Origin: Aphrocallistes beatrix
Taxonomy: Eukaryota > Porifera > Hexactinellida > Sceptrulophora > Aphrocallistidae
Reading direction: 5' to 3'
Assembly: GCA_963281255.1 (NCBI GenBank)
Contig: OY725488.1
Coordinates: 3,619,925 to 3,683,924 of the forward strand
Length of the DNA stretch: 64,000 nt
Shown here: positions 21,694 to 33,520 of the stretch, in pieces
Layout: each line of letters starts with the position of its first letter
How positions within the stretch are numbered: position 1 is the first letter of the stretch
Translations under genes and position numbers: made by a program
Notes under the pieces: generated by a model
The model's input: the letters and a program-made list of their open reading frames with translations, nothing else
Databases searched by the model: none
Told to the model about the DNA's origin: nothing

Positions 21694-22236
21694 TCCTTAC
21701 TATTAAAACGATTGTTATTTGTGTATATATATATATATATCTGTAACGAATTGATTGAAGAAACTGCCGGGCTCAGAAAGCTGATTTTTGGCATGTGGGA
21801 GTCTTTTGGCTATGGCTCCAGTAAGTTCTGAGTTCAGAGCAAAATGTCGACTCATCATGGAATTATGACGTCATTGTCACATTTTTAAAAGTTAAGCAAC
21901 ACAGTTATTCGGGCATAACTCAGCCATTATAGGAGATAGAAGGCTGAAATTTTAATAGAATCTGTGTACTAACATACCTCACATATGATGCAACTATTAT
22001 AAAAAAATGATGACTCATCACTTTGTTATGACGTCATCATTACGCATCAAAAATTTTTAAATTCACAAATTTGGTGATTTTTCGAGTGATATCGATTAGC
22101 ACAGTAGGACAGACATATTTAGAGATGTTATCTCCCTTATAATTAACCAATGTGACTCCAGGCGACCGAAGGGAGCCTCCGGCGGACACAAAGTGTCCGC
22201 CAGCCGCGCAGCGCAAGCAAGCGCGAAGCGCGCTTG
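21694..22236 (-). repeat. HLF repeat, copy H, full length
   Basis: 543 bp. Preceded by A21693, it starts TCCTTACTATTAAAAC, runs through the microsatellite, GATTGAAGAAACTGCC, GGCATGTGGGAG, GACGTCATTGTCAC, TTTTAATAGAATCTGTG, the perfect hairpin GGCGGACAC-AAA-GTGTCCGCC, then CGCGCAGCGCAAGC and ends GCGCGCTTG, followed by T22237. This is one of the cleanest copies and defines both ends. Confidence 0.9.
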
Positions 22237-22312
22237 TACATAATAAAAACAATAACAATGACAACAACAGCATGGATACAAAATACACTAAGGTCATATA
22301 TAGAAGTTGAAT

Positions 22313-22561
22313 CTATTTAATTAGCTTAATTGAAGAATTGGATGACATATTATTAACAGGCAAAAATAGGTTCATAATGACAGCCAGCATTTCCTGATAT
22401 AATCTAAGTATAGTAGAGGGACAATCGAGAAATTCATGTAATTTTTTCCCTTTACCAGAAAATCTAACCCAGCGTGTACCTCCAGGCCCTAAATATACCA
22501 ATATATCGGTTTCAAAAAGTAACGCTATTGAAAATACTTCCAAATCTGTTGCTCACTTCTT
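22313..22561 (-). pseudogene. OTU-like cysteine protease fragment
   Basis: The minus strand, entered at 22561, reads a stop TGA (22553-22555, where a Trp would fit), then ATDLEVFSIALLFETDILVY, then RWVRFSGKG and HEFLDCPS, ending at 22313. The order W-A-T-(D/E)-x-E, a hydrophobic helix, TDI.VY and a W-x-x-F strand is the C-terminal half of an OTU deubiquitinase domain, which animal transposons often carry. The catalytic Cys part and the final His strand are not visible. Family assignment is from pattern memory only. Confidence 0.4.
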
Positions 22562-23192
22562 ATCCATCCATGTCTTATTTACCCAATCCTTTACACTTCA
22601 GTAGTTATTTGCTGGTAAACATATTTAGTCCTTAAAAAAGCGTCACAACTAACTTTTTTAATCTACCTAACATGTAATTATCTATAATTGTGCGTAAATT
22701 AAAATGGTTTTCCTGACTACCAACCAGTGAGGATAAACGAAAGAGCTCGAAAGTAACAATTTCCAACACCCACTATTTTTTCAACAAGATTTTGTTGATC
22801 CAAATAATAAGATTTTGTTGATCCAAATAAGGATCGATTTCATAATTAATATACGTAATTAGAAACAAAAAGATTCCATTTACTATAAATACTTTTTTGC
22901 CAGTCTTTATTTGGCGGGCGGAAGGGAGGTAACTTTAAACGTAGATATTTTGTTCTACAAGATCTGAATCAGTGATAATATCGGCAGCGTCACTGTCGAT
23001 ATTATCACTGATTCGTGAGACAGAAAAGTCACTCCGTTTTTTCAAATCAGATAATCTCTGAAGCAACCTAGGTACAAATTTTAGCTTTTTTTTCATTTTT
23101 ATCTACACTAATTTAACATATCTTTTTTCAGTTTCATATATATTATTACCTGAATCTAAATTTCTTTTATTTTGATTACTAATTGTCTAACT
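22562..23192. other. AT-rich interval containing a perfect hairpin
   Basis: At 22966-23014 an 18-bp arm (GAATCAGTGATAATATCG) is followed by a 13-base loop and its perfect complement. A direct duplication, AAGATTTTGTTGATCCAAAT, occurs at about 22783 and 22807. No gene supported. Confidence 0.5.
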
Positions 23193-23570
23193 CAGTGGTT
23201 CTCAACGGGGGCGATACCGCCCGCTAGGAAAATATTTCTATCATAATAAAATATTATTAACTTTGGATTGAAGAATTATTTGATTGAGAGGATAATATAG
23301 AGGAGAGTATTATCATAAATTACTAATCCAGTTTGATATTTAACCAGTTAATTACTGAGGCACTTGTTGAATTCAAAATAGCATGAACAATTATAATCAA
23401 ATAATGTGCGGTTAGCGTTTTAGACAATGGAATTCTAGCAGGATTCGTATTATGAATACAATATTAGTGTCATTAAAAAACAAATAAAAATCTCACATGG
23501 CATTGATATACCAAATCGAATCAGTATATATAGCATGGAGAAATATTAGAAATATAGAAATTCCCGAATA
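23193..23570. mobile_element. hAT-type element end and shared repeat
   Basis: CAGTGGTTCTCAACGGGGGC followed by GATACCGCCCGC is a typical hAT terminal sequence. Downstream, 23440-23570 (CAGGATTCGTATTATGAATA, ATTAGTGTCATTAAAAAAC, AAATCGAATCAGTATATA) matches 9890-10015, which also follows a hAT-type end. The second terminus was not found. Confidence 0.4.
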
Positions 23571-24909
23571 CTATCCAAATTTTATATACACAAATTATAT
23601 TATCATTTTACTAAAGAATTAAACGGCTACTTCTAGCAAAAAGAAATGTCGACAATATTCCGTTGATTATTTGCGCTATGGCTTTATCCCTTTACCATCT
23701 AATTGTCAACTTCCTATGTGTTTGATTTGCGAACATTTTTTTTCCAATGAAGCAATGAAACCGTCGCGATAGAAAGAACATTTTTCGATAATGCATCCTC
23801 ATCATAGCAACAATGACATTGCTTTTTTCGAAAATTTAAAAGCTAAAGCAATGAAGCAAAATAGCTTTCCTAATATGTTCAAGAAAGGTATTACTAAGGC
23901 CAAGAAGGAATAGTAGCTCCATACAATATTTTAAAACTAATCACAAAAGATGGGAAACCACATAGTATTGGCGAGGCGCTAATTCTTCATGATATTACTG
24001 AAGTTATCTCAGAGAGTTGCGATAGTGCTATACGAAAATCAGTAATTGTTTTCATATTTGCTATTTTCATTTATATATAATATTTTAAACATTGTTATTA
24101 AAGTAGTATATGTGTTTTTTTTTGCCAGTTTTGTCGAGTTAGGAGGTGATGGACAAGAAGGTTTTAGCGATTTCATTGGTTTTTACTACATGGACATAAA
24201 CATGCCAACCCTAGACTTTCGTCTGAGAGTCAGAGTAATTTGTATCATAGTATCGAATTAAAAATTTTGAAATAAAATATTTGAAAATAGATAAATTAGT
24301 GATAAGTTAATGTCATGAGATCTATTCAATTCTGAAATTAAAAAATATGAAACAAAGATAATATAATTTTTTCATTGAAATGTAGGAATATAACGATATC
24401 TGGGAAAATATAAATTGCATGTCTCTATACGTAAATGGTTAAAAAAAAGGCAGTCGCAGAAAACTGATTTTGGCACATCGGAGGTTTTTGCCATAGGCTC
24501 GAGAAAATTCAAGCTTCGAGACGAGACGAAAAGTACACCACATCAGGGAATTATGACATATTTGTTACACGTTTTAAAATTAGAAATTTCTAATTTTAGA
24601 AACAAATTTTTAAAAAAATTGCAAAACACTGATTCATATATAAGAGACGGTCGAAATACACTCAGTCAGCAACTATAAGCAGGTTTAGCACTTCACGCAG
24701 ATTGTAAACCGCCTGAGAACATATCAGCATGGATTCGGGGGGTATATAAATCTATAAACTTTAACTTTTGACTTTTAACTTCACATGCGCACATAATAAC
24801 ATTATATACTACACCATCATTCTGTATTGATCAAAAATGTTTATTCAGCATGGATGATAATACTATTGTCATTTTTATTTATTTTGAATTTAACCTATGT
24901 ATCCATGTA
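23571..24909. other. AT-rich interval with a diverged HLF-like stretch
   Basis: At about 24416-24680, GGCAGTCGCAGAAAACTG, GGCACATCGGAGG, TTTTTGCCATAGGCTC and GGGAATTATGACATATTTG follow the order of the minus-orientation HLF repeat with heavy divergence. The rest shows no gene or end structure I can support. Confidence 0.35.
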
Positions 24910-26220
24910 CGTAGGGCACTCGAAAAGTTTTGACGTTTGCTATGAAACCATTGATCTAGAAGAAAGATTTATTGCTAATTCGTTTCATTCTGCGGTTATT
25001 AGTATACACTGAAAATTTCATTCATTTATCTTTTATACTTCCAGAAATATTTGACTAGTTAGTCTGCATGGCTTCTAACTTGCTTACATCATCCTCAGAT
25101 TTCACAAGACGAGATTTTCGTGCAATGATTTTGATTTTATTCAAAATGAAGAAGACGAGGCAGGAGATCCATGAAACTTTACAGGAACATTTCCCAGATG
25201 ATGCTCCTTCTTTGAGTACAGTTGAGCGATGGTACAGAGAATTTACTCATGGGAACTTCGTTCTAGAGGATGCTCCTCGTGCAGGGAGGCCGAGTGTTTC
25301 CCACAATGAGCAAAATGTGGATCAAGTATTGGAACTAGTGATCCAGGATTCTCATGTTACATACGCTCAGTTAGAGCATGAAACTGGCCTCTCATCGGGG
25401 ACTATTAATGCCATTATACATAAAGAACTTTGTCTACGAAAGTTGTGTGCCCGCTGGATCCCCCATTCTTTGACTTTAGAGCAAAAATCGGCCCGAATTG
25501 ACTTTTGCAAAATTATGCTCAAAAGATTTGATAATGGAACTGCAAGGGCTGTTTCTGATATTCTTACAGGGGATGAAACATGGATATACCATTATGATCC
25601 GGAAACAAAACAACAATCGAAGGAGTGGGTGGAAGAAGATGCTCCACCTCCAACAAAAGTACGAAGGGCGAAATCTGTAGGGAAGCAAATGTGGGCAATT
25701 TTTTTCAGATCCAGTGGGTTTGTAGTAGCTGTGGCGCTTGAGGATAGAAAAACAGTTACTGCCGATTGGTACACCACAGTATGCCTCCCCAAAGTCATCA
25801 CAGAAATAAATTCTCAGCGTGAAAAGACGGGTATCAGGGGAATTTTGCTCCATCATGATAACGCATCATCTCACACCGCACTCAGAACTCGCGAGTTTTT
25901 GGAAGATTGTGGACTTAGAACACTGCCCCATCCTCCGTACAGTCCAGACCTAGCCCCTTGCGACTTCTGGCTGTTCCCTACGATTAAGAATGAGTTGCGT
26001 GGAAGGAGATTTTCATCGAATGAGGAGCTGGCGGGGGCACTTTTCAAGGTAATCGAAGCCATACCCAAAGATGAGTGGAAAATGTGTTTTCAGAAGTGGT
26101 TTAGTAGAATGAAAAAATGTATAGAGTCTCATGGAGAGTATTTTGAAAAAATGTAATATAAATCTTCATACTAACTATTTGATATGTAGGTGAACGTCAA
26201 AACTTTCCGAGTGCCCCTCG
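24910..26220 (+). mobile_element. Mariner transposon, structurally complete
   Basis: 1311 bp with 28-bp inverted ends: left CGTAGGGCACTCGAAAAGTT, right complement CGAGGGGCACTCGGAAAGTT, both continuing TTGACGTT. TA duplications at 24908-24909 and 26221-26222. The single gene inside is uninterrupted. The left and right tips differ at about three positions. Confidence 0.93.
25068..26156 (+). CDS. Mariner transposase (DD34D), complete reading frame
   Basis: 362 residues, slightly longer than the usual 345-350. An N-terminal helix-turn-helix region (about 15-125; RAMILILFKMKKTRQEIHE, then VERWYREFTHG with the GRPS hook) precedes the linker WIPHSLTLEQ. The catalytic core has GDETWIYHYDP (first Asp near residue 172), LLHHDNASSH (second Asp) and HPPYSPDLAPCDFWLFPTIK (third Asp), exactly 34 residues between the last two. 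It ends ESHGEYFEKM, as family members do. It would act in the nucleus, binding the inverted ends and moving the element between TA sites. No stop or shift is present and all three catalytic Asp remain, so activity is possible. The start ATG lies 158 bp inside the left end. The first residues (MASNLLTSSS) may be an extension; a later Met exists. Confidence 0.93.
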   Translation: MASNLLTSSSDFTRRDFRAMILILFKMKKTRQEIHETLQEHFPDDAPSLSTVERWYREFTHGNFVLEDAPRAGRPSVSHNEQNVDQVLELVIQDSHVTYAQLEHETGLSSGTINAIIHKELCLRKLCARWIPHSLTLEQKSARIDFCKIMLKRFDNGTARAVSDILTGDETWIYHYDPETKQQSKEWVEEDAPPPTKVRRAKSVGKQMWAIFFRSSGFVVAVALEDRKTVTADWYTTVCLPKVITEINSQREKTGIRGILLHHDNASSHTALRTREFLEDCGLRTLPHPPYSPDLAPCDFWLFPTIKNELRGRRFSSNEELAGALFKVIEAIPKDEWKMCFQKWFSRMKKCIESHGEYFEKM

Positions 26221-26989
26221 TATTAGTGGAGATATATCAATATTAGGCGCCCACAGAACGACGCTGATGACACGAAGTGCTCGTTAATCCAGCAATAAAA
26301 GTTCGAGAAGCGGGCTTGTTTTGAAAAAAATCGAAACTTAGGGGGGTTGAAAGAAATATGTTTCTCAAAACTTCAATTCTATCAGTAAAGACACATTTAG
26401 TAAACCAATAATAACGAATTCAAAATTCCAAAAACAGATCGATAAATTCACATTTGAACATTTGACAATGTAAGATTAATTTTGAAGACAAAGTATAAAT
26501 CAAAAAAATTACAACAAGTAAATCTTGTTATAATTTAGACCTAAAATAGTGGACGAATTTTAATAACCTGTGGATGACAAAACGATGAGGAACATCGAGC
26601 TTGAAACGCTCCTTCAAAAACATCGTAGCTTGGCTACGATTTGTAGCTTTTGGACATTTTGTAAGAATTAAATCCAAACATCGCCGATGAGCAACATATG
26701 CACAAAGTTTACATTGCCATCCCTAAAGAAAAACAGGATATAAATAAAATAAGCAATTTGTAGCAAACAAAGAATGAAAGGTTAAGGTTGGTGTTTCCCA
26801 TGGGACACTGGTTTTTACTAAAAATGTGCCCAAATTGCTTTTTCATCATTTTTAGATCCTTATAGGGATTCTAAACAATAATTCCGATTTTCATAGCTCC
26901 AGCCCCAATATTTTGCCACCTTGAGCCACTTGTATCACCTGGTGTCGCTCTAAAAACAACACATTTTAAATGCGAAATGTCCCACAGTT
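26221..26989. other. Interval without recognised gene
   Basis: Right flank of the mariner. No coding frame of note. The part from about 26800 begins to resemble the outer region of the fold-back family at 37905-38869. Confidence 0.3.
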
Positions 26990-27340
26990 ATAACTTCTTT
27001 TAACAGTGCCAGATCATCTTTTTAATGCTGAATTCATGCTCAGCACTAGATTTCCAGCAATTTGGTATATATATTGACCATATTTGGATACATTTTTGTT
27101 TGACCGTGCCTAGCAACGGCCAGGAATTTTTTAACATTCCTGACCATTGTTAGGAAAAGGCAACCAAAAATGTTTCCAAATATGGTCAATATATATATCA
27201 AATTGCAGGAAATTTAGTGCTGAGCGGTAAAATAACGACCTGGCATACTCAAATAAAGTAATATATATGGGATTTTGGCGGATACTATCGGACATGGTCA
27301 TTTTTGGGTCCCCAGTGATAACAGACAACTTTTTCACACT
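26990..27340. repeat. Fold-back repeat FB2, short copy
   Basis: Arms meet near 27137. TATATATATTGACCATATTTGG on the left (trimmed to GGTATATATATTGACCATAT) is mirrored by CCAAATATGGTCAATATATA on the right, and GCCTAGCAACGGCCAGGAAT by its diverged complement. The same arms build the large palindrome at 37905-38869. The outer right part GGATACTATCGGACATGG is also shared. Confidence 0.65.
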
Positions 27341-28847
27341 TTTTTTTGAAGGTGTCATGATGTGAAAATATTTGATATGCCATATTTTGAAGTTAAGTAC
27401 TGCTATAAGTTGTTGATTTAGGATGTTTGGATGTTATTTATTATCAGAATACAGTAAAAACTAATGGAAATCAAGCCTTTCCAAAGAAAATTGCTTTGTA
27501 GCCTCAATTTTACAAAGGAGGAATCTCTAGTTACAAAGGTCGTAGAGTAAAAACTCGACGGTTTTAGAAAGATCTCGTCACGTAGAACAAAATGATAGAG
27601 ACAGATTTTCGATATTTTACTTGAAAAAAGTTAAAATATTTTTCCTCACGAAAATCTGTCTCTAAATATTGTAGCAACGAAATTTGAAAGAAAAAAAAAT
27701 TGAAAATTATATCCTATTATTTTCTTTATTCAACCATTCCGTGCAAGAATAATTGAGTAAAAGTGACATAAGCCATTGAAGTTTCCTTGAATGTCCTCTT
27801 TAAATTAGGTGATTTGAGAAAAAAAAAATTTTTCCCTGCTTCTTGAGCTTCCGAAAAGTGTATTTTTGCAGATAACTCATCGAGAATAGTTTCCACAAAA
27901 AATTTCAAGAGAAAATAATGAAAACTTTTAAAGTTAGTTCTGGAAGGAAACACCACCCTTAACGACCGGACTGAATAAACGCAATTCAGTTCATCTCAAA
28001 TCGACGCGAATTCAGTTTATTCATATTGACTTCCTAACTACAACTCTACTATGATTCGTTCAGTTCGTTTAATTCTAGACTGTGTCGCACCGGCCGCGGA
28101 AAGATGTCTGTAGATCTTCTTCATACCCTAGTGGTAATTAAGTACAACAAGCAGACATGAGTCCACGAAAGATGTCTGAAATTAGCACTCTTAGAGATCC
28201 AGTTCACGTTCAAAGGGTACGGATTATTCGTCTGTTCGTTCAGTACGTTCAGTATAAATCCCTTAAAAGCTTTGTGTTCAGTTCGTTCAGTTCAAGTTCA
28301 ATAGTTCGTTCGAGGACCTTTCATTCCCTAGTGGCAAACTCTACGTGCTTACGAGTAAATTCAAACATGTAAAATACGCAAAGAATATGCGGGTAAAATT
28401 GATCTAGAATTCGACTGAGCATCGTTAGAGTAAGATTTAACTCACTTCCCATCATTTGATTTAAAAAATATAAATGATCTGCCTTTTGTATGAATTTGAT
28501 TATCAAACTTTGTAGGAATGTTTCTTTATGATAGTGCTTTGTTGAGCATAAATAAAAAGATAATTATGATTTGAGGAAAGACTTGGGAAAGTTGGAGTTT
28601 GGACAAATTCACCCCCACTAATGTACTGAATGAGCACGTAGAGATTCTTCACAGCTATATTTGAAAAGATTTGTCTGAATTTAGCATCATTAGATTAAAG
28701 AGACACAATGCTCTACTTTGACCTAATATATTGAAATACCTTCCCAGATCTCAATGGAGTTATTGAAATTCCATATTATTCTCAATTCAGGTTTTCAATA
28801 AAACGTTGTGTTTCTGTTACTAATCCCTAAATTTATAAGCCCTGGTA
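27341..28847. other. Interval with repeated GTTCAGTTC words, no gene
   Basis: Between 27960 and 28310 the words TTCAGTT, GTTCGTTCAGTTC and CATTCCCTAGTGG recur, and a GC patch TGTGTCGCACCGGCCGCGG is present; it may be an unrecognised repeat. No reading frame longer than chance that can be assigned. Confidence 0.3.
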
Positions 28848-29005
28848 CAGTATAACTTCGTTAATACAAACACGGATAATACGAAACTCAAATTAATACG
28901 AACAGATATTTCATGCCCTACGGAAGATAATACATGTCAATCACTCTTACGGTTAATACAAATATATTTTAACCATCCCCTGGTGTTCGTAACGAGGTTC
29001 AAATG
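28848..29005. mobile_element. pogo-type MITE, worn
   Basis: CAGTATAACTTCGTTAATAC at the left follows TA; near the right, GTGTTCGTAACGAGGTTC is its rough complement. The interior has further TTAATACGAA words. The same tip type occurs in the clean MITE at 46889-47049. Confidence 0.45.
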
Positions 29006-29844
29006 CACATATCCCTGATATATTAACCAATTAGTTGAGAAGGTTTCAAATCATATTCAGAACATTATATCCCCCAGATTGTTCGAATTATAAACTAAAA
29101 GTTGCTAGATCAAAATAGGCATACATATTTAAAAGCGAGACATCCAAATCAAAAATAAACCTTTATGAATTAAATTTCTCAAATTAAGGATTATCTCCTG
29201 ATCCTATCGATTTCGAAATCTTGAATTATTGGTTTCTTGGAGAAAACAGTAAGCGATATAATTCTACGCTCTTAGTATATTCTAATCGAAAAATTCAATT
29301 CTTAGCCAGATTTTTCAATTTGTAACACAAGTGTTTCGAAAATGGAACTATTTCTACTGGTATGTATGTGATAAACTAACAAATACTTTATTAGTTAAGC
29401 TCCATCAACCATTTTTTAGGCTTAAAATAGCATTTGAATATACATAATTAATTAGATTCAGTTATAGATTAACCTTTTTGACTACAAAAATTATAAGATA
29501 CTCATTTTTAAAGATTTCAGTCATTCTCCGGTCTAGATGGAAAACTCATTATTCAGAACAAAATTCAAAATGGGTCACATTTTCTAAAGAAATTTATGGC
29601 CGCAACAGGATTTCTTGAAAGCATATATTTTACCTGAAGTGTATATAAATAACTTTGGCATTCTGCTAGTACTGAAACAAAGCTTTGCCGTTACTCTATC
29701 TAACAAAAATCTTAGGGTATGTAAATGTTTTTATTTGCACTTGAAGGTAATAAGAACTACTTTGGATTATTTATGATTTAATAAATGAGAAAGAGCGACG
29801 CTAATTAACTCTGAATTGGTTTTGGAGTCAGTAAATTAAATTTA
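29006..29844. other. AT-rich interval without recognised gene
   Basis: No feature that can be supported between the pogo-type MITE and the mariner. Confidence 0.35.
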
Positions 29845-31168
29845 CTTAGGGCATTCAATTAGTTCGTAACCCTTGATTTTACTTATATTGTTTAACCACA
29901 TTTCTCCCCTATTTGCTTCCAATTATATAGCTTATATATTCTTCTAGTAGGAACAATTTAGTTTGATAGAATCGATTGATTAATTTCCAAGTTACGCTTT
30001 CCTAAAGATTGGCTATAGTAACCACAGAAGAATTTATGGCTTCTAAATCGAGCGAAATTTTACTTGGAGCAGAGAGCCTACAACAAAATTCGCTCATTAC
30101 TTAGCGAGACTCCAAGGAATATTCACCAAGATTTGGTTACCGTATTTGGGGAAGAGGCCTGTTCGGAATCGACGGTTAAGAAGTGGAGTCTTCGTTTTCG
30201 TGGAGGTAGGGAGTCGATAGAAGATGACCCTCGGATGGGACAACCTGTTACTGCTACTACCTCCAACAATATTGCTATTGTAGCTGAAATGTGTGATTCT
30301 GATCCGCATATTACAGTAGAACAGTTAGCTGGCACCTTGGACTTGTCAACGGGAAGTGCATACTATTCTGACAAAGCATCTCGGTATGTCAAAGGTTTGT
30401 TCACGTTGGGTCCCACATTTCTTAACACAAGCTCAAAAGAAGAACCGATTGAGAATGGCCAAAAATTTGCTTGAAAAATATGAGCATTGCGATGAGAGGC
30501 GATTATCTGAAATATGTACCGGGGATGAAACTTGGATAAGATATTCAGAACCTCCACGCAAGCAACAGAATAAGGTATGGGTGGCAAAAGGGAGTACTCC
30601 CCCAGGATTACCGAGACCCGATCGCTGGGCCCCCAAGGTTATGTACACAATTTTTTTTGATGCGTATGGTCCAGTGTGCCAAATCTGTGCCCCAAAGGGG
30701 CAAACAATTACTGGCAACTGCTACGCAACAATTGTTCTTCCTGAGAGCCAAAAACATTATTTTAAGCGTCGACTAGCCACCGGACTCAAAGGAATCAAAC
30801 TTTTGCACGATAATGCCAGACCACACAAATCTAAGGAGGTGAAGGAAACAATTGCTTCTATGGGTCTTGAGGAATTAGAACATCCACCATATAGTTCTGA
30901 CCTAGCACCCTGCGACTTTTGGCTCTTCGATGGGCTCAAAAGACATCTAGTTGGATCAGTTTTTGAGGAAGATGTACGAATTGAAAGGGCAATTCGTCTG
31001 TATCTCGCAAGAGGAGTATAAGAAGACTTTTTTTAAGTGGATTGGACGTTTAAAGCTAGTAATTGAGCAGATGGGAGACTACTCTGAACATTTAATTTAT
31101 TTTTTGATGTTTAGGTTTCCAAATAATAAAAATAATTGCAGGGTTACTAAGTAATTGAATGCCCTAAG
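29845..31168 (+). mobile_element. Mariner transposon with paired ends, gene broken
   Basis: 1324 bp. Inverted ends CTTAGGGCATTCAATTAGTT on the left and the complement CTTAGGGCATTCAATTACTT on the right, both reaching GTAACCCT. TA at 29843-29844 and 31169-31170. The tips are of a different subgroup from the two intact mariners in this window. Confidence 0.92.
30036..31154 (+). pseudogene. Mariner transposase (DD34D), frameshifted
   Basis: The natural ATG is probably at 30036 (MASKSSEI) but a shift near 30060 moves the gene into the frame that reads RSLLSETPRNIHQDLVTVFG and VKKWSLRFRGGRESIEDDPR. A second shift near 30360 leads to the core frame with GDETWIRYSEPP, KLLHDNARPH and HPPYSSDLAPCDFWLF (34 residues between the last two Asp). 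A third near 31010 leads to FFKWIGRLKLVIEQMGDYSE and the stop at 31154. All catalytic Asp remain, so only indels inactivate this copy. Otherwise the gene is full length for a mariner. Confidence 0.88.
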
Positions 31169-31321
31169 TATATAATGATAAATTGAAAATTTACAAGATT
31201 TTTGCTCGTCCAGCATCTGATACAATAAATAAAAGATTCGTGTTAGTATTGATATTGAAAATGAAAGTGGATAAAGTGTATATTATACGTATATTAATCT
31301 TGAGTCTAAATAATAGGTTGA

Positions 31322-31553
31322 TGGAGTTCAGACCAAAATGTCGACTCATCACTCTGTTATGACGTCATCATTACGCATCAAAATATTAAAAATGGACAAA
31401 TTTGGTGATTTTTCGTGCGATATCGATTATAACAGTAGGACAGAAGTATCTAGAGATGTTATTCCCTTATAATTAATCAATGTTACCCCAGGCACCTGCA
31501 GGGCGCCTCTGGCGGACACAAAGTGTCCATCAGGCGCACAGCGCAAGCAAGCG
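31322..31553 (-). repeat. HLF repeat, copy I, internally deleted
   Basis: Keeps CAGACCAAAATGTCGACTCA, then jumps directly to CTCTGTTATGACGTCATCAT, on to CACAAAGTGTCCATCAGGCG and CAGCGCAAGCAAGCG. The microsatellite side and the two TTTCAG arms are missing. Confidence 0.75.
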
Positions 31554-32959
31554 AATACTATTTTAAAATGCTAGGATTTTTCTTTTTTTGAATCCATTGA
31601 AAAAATGACAAGTGGTTAAGTTCAAAGATCTAAGCGAAATTTCCATTCTTTTAAAAAAATCCAACTATTGCTAATTTGAATACTTTTGTGTGGTTAGAGT
31701 ATGTTGATATTCTCAAGCAAGATCTTTCAAGTTTAGTTCTGTAAAAAGAGTGTTTGCCAGTCGTGGTACTAATATCCTTCCAAACGACCAAACTGGAGGG
31801 CTGTATTCAACCGGGAAAACCAGCTTAGTCCAATAATTTGGAAGCGTTGTTTTTTTTCAAAACTTCTGGATACAAATCTTTCCTTCATCAAAACATTTTC
31901 AAAATTTTCATTTTATAAACTGGCGCCAATTTGACAAATTTTCTCCGCTTTCAGATAAGTGGTTCAATATAGATAGTTTTGGCAAGTTAAGTTAAAATTA
32001 GCATATCGCAACTCTGATTACTCATTTGAAAAAAGATATCTCAGAGTCGATTGACAGGAGAAATTTTAGCATAAAAATATTTCCAGAATATTGAAACAAG
32101 TTGGCTTTTTAGAATATAGTCCCCAAAGGGAAGGATCATTTGAGGAATTTACAAATATTGAGCTCTTTTTGCAGAATAAAAACTTAAGTGGTGGTTCAAT
32201 CACGAAATCTTTTCTTAGATAAAAGATTGAAAATTGTCAAAAATAATAATCATAGGATTAATGTAGTGAGAGCACTGAATATAGCCGCCCCTGACCTCCC
32301 TCCCTTCCCTATGTCCAAGTCTTATTACGATAAAATTATTCCAAGAAATATCTGTGATTTAAGGAAAATTTAGATCTTTTCTGTCATAGAAATCAGGAAT
32401 CGATTAGTGGTATTTCGATATGTAAACCTGCTATTTATATTTTTGGCGTGCTTCTTATAAGGTTCTATGAATATTTTTAATAGGATAGGTTCACAGTAAT
32501 AAAATGAGCAGTGGTCTTTAGTCGTATTGCCTCCTCTGACAACAGTATAAAATTTCATGATTTGATCTAATATTTGTGATGGAGATAATATATAGAAATT
32601 CACACCTAACACTTCGATTTTCAAAATAAGTAAAATCATCATGATGACTAAAATCGAAAATCCGACTCAATATTTTATAACAAGATTTATGTGTCTCGCG
32701 AATAAGATAAGATGGAAGCGAACAAATGATTGATTGAAATAATATTCAGCATGGATGTTTCTACAATATTAGGTAACGTTCTCATGCACATCTAATATCT
32801 TGACATTTAGACTTTTAAGAATTGTTTCGTAATATGTTCATTTAGGGCAAAAATGCTACTGTCCTAGCTCAATTTAATCGTTATCTGCATTTCTAATGTT
32901 TGACTTTTGAATTAGACAACAACAGGATAACTTTAATCCAAAAAATTTGAAAATATTAA
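31554..32959. other. Interval with a CTAGGATTTTT-type repeat start, no gene
   Basis: At 31559-31680, AAAATGCTAGGATTTTTC, a GATTGAA-like block and AAGATCTAAGCGAAATTTCC match 42033-42180. No reading frame could be assigned in the remainder. Confidence 0.35.
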
Positions 32960-33520
32960 TTGGAATTTCCATTCATTCCTCGATTGCCTTGGAAACAAAT
33001 AGTTGAATTTTTAACCCACAACTTAAAAAGTATAGATCGTAGACAATAAGATATTATATCATTCAAACCGCAAGCTAGTACTTCTTATATGTTGATAATA
33101 TTATGCATGTGATTATTTTCAATATTTTCGGAATAAATAACTAGGATTTTGTCAGATCTCATACTTCTCTATAGATCGTGATAAAATCCTAGAAAACTCA
33201 GAGAAATCAGACCGTGAACAGTATTATTAACATATATGAAGTACTAGCTGGTGGTTTGAATAGTATAACTTTCTTAGTGTCTACTATCTATATTTTTTGA
33301 GTTATTAAACATTCAATTTTTTTCCCATAACAAATGGGGAATGCATAAACATTTCAATTAAGATATTGAAATTTTTTTGAATTAAGACATTCTTATTGTT
33401 GTACTGTCAACAAATCAAGCACTAAAAATACACATAACGATGTTCAAAATAAGCTATAACAGACGCATTTTTGGCTCTAGAAAGAGCATATTGTGTAATC
33501 ACATGATGACATACAGTGAG
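32960..33520. repeat. Interspersed repeat R2, long copy
   Basis: Aligns by eye with 11218-11720: GCCTTGGAAACAAATAGTTG, GAGTTATTAAACATTCAATT, CATTCTTATTGTTG, GCACTAAAAATACACATAAC and ATCACATGATGACATA. Confidence 0.5.

Noticed and set aside
20255..22236. Possible CRISPR array from spaced GC-rich repeats
   Set aside because: Copies are kilobases apart, in both orientations and over 500 bp long, in an animal genome.
22140..22236. GC hairpin GGCGGACAC-AAA-GTGTCCGCC as a terminator or tRNA
   Set aside because: It is part of a mobile repeat; no tRNA arms or T-tract context.
25476..26068. Minus-strand frames opposite the mariner gene
   Set aside because: Shadows of the transposase coding strand.
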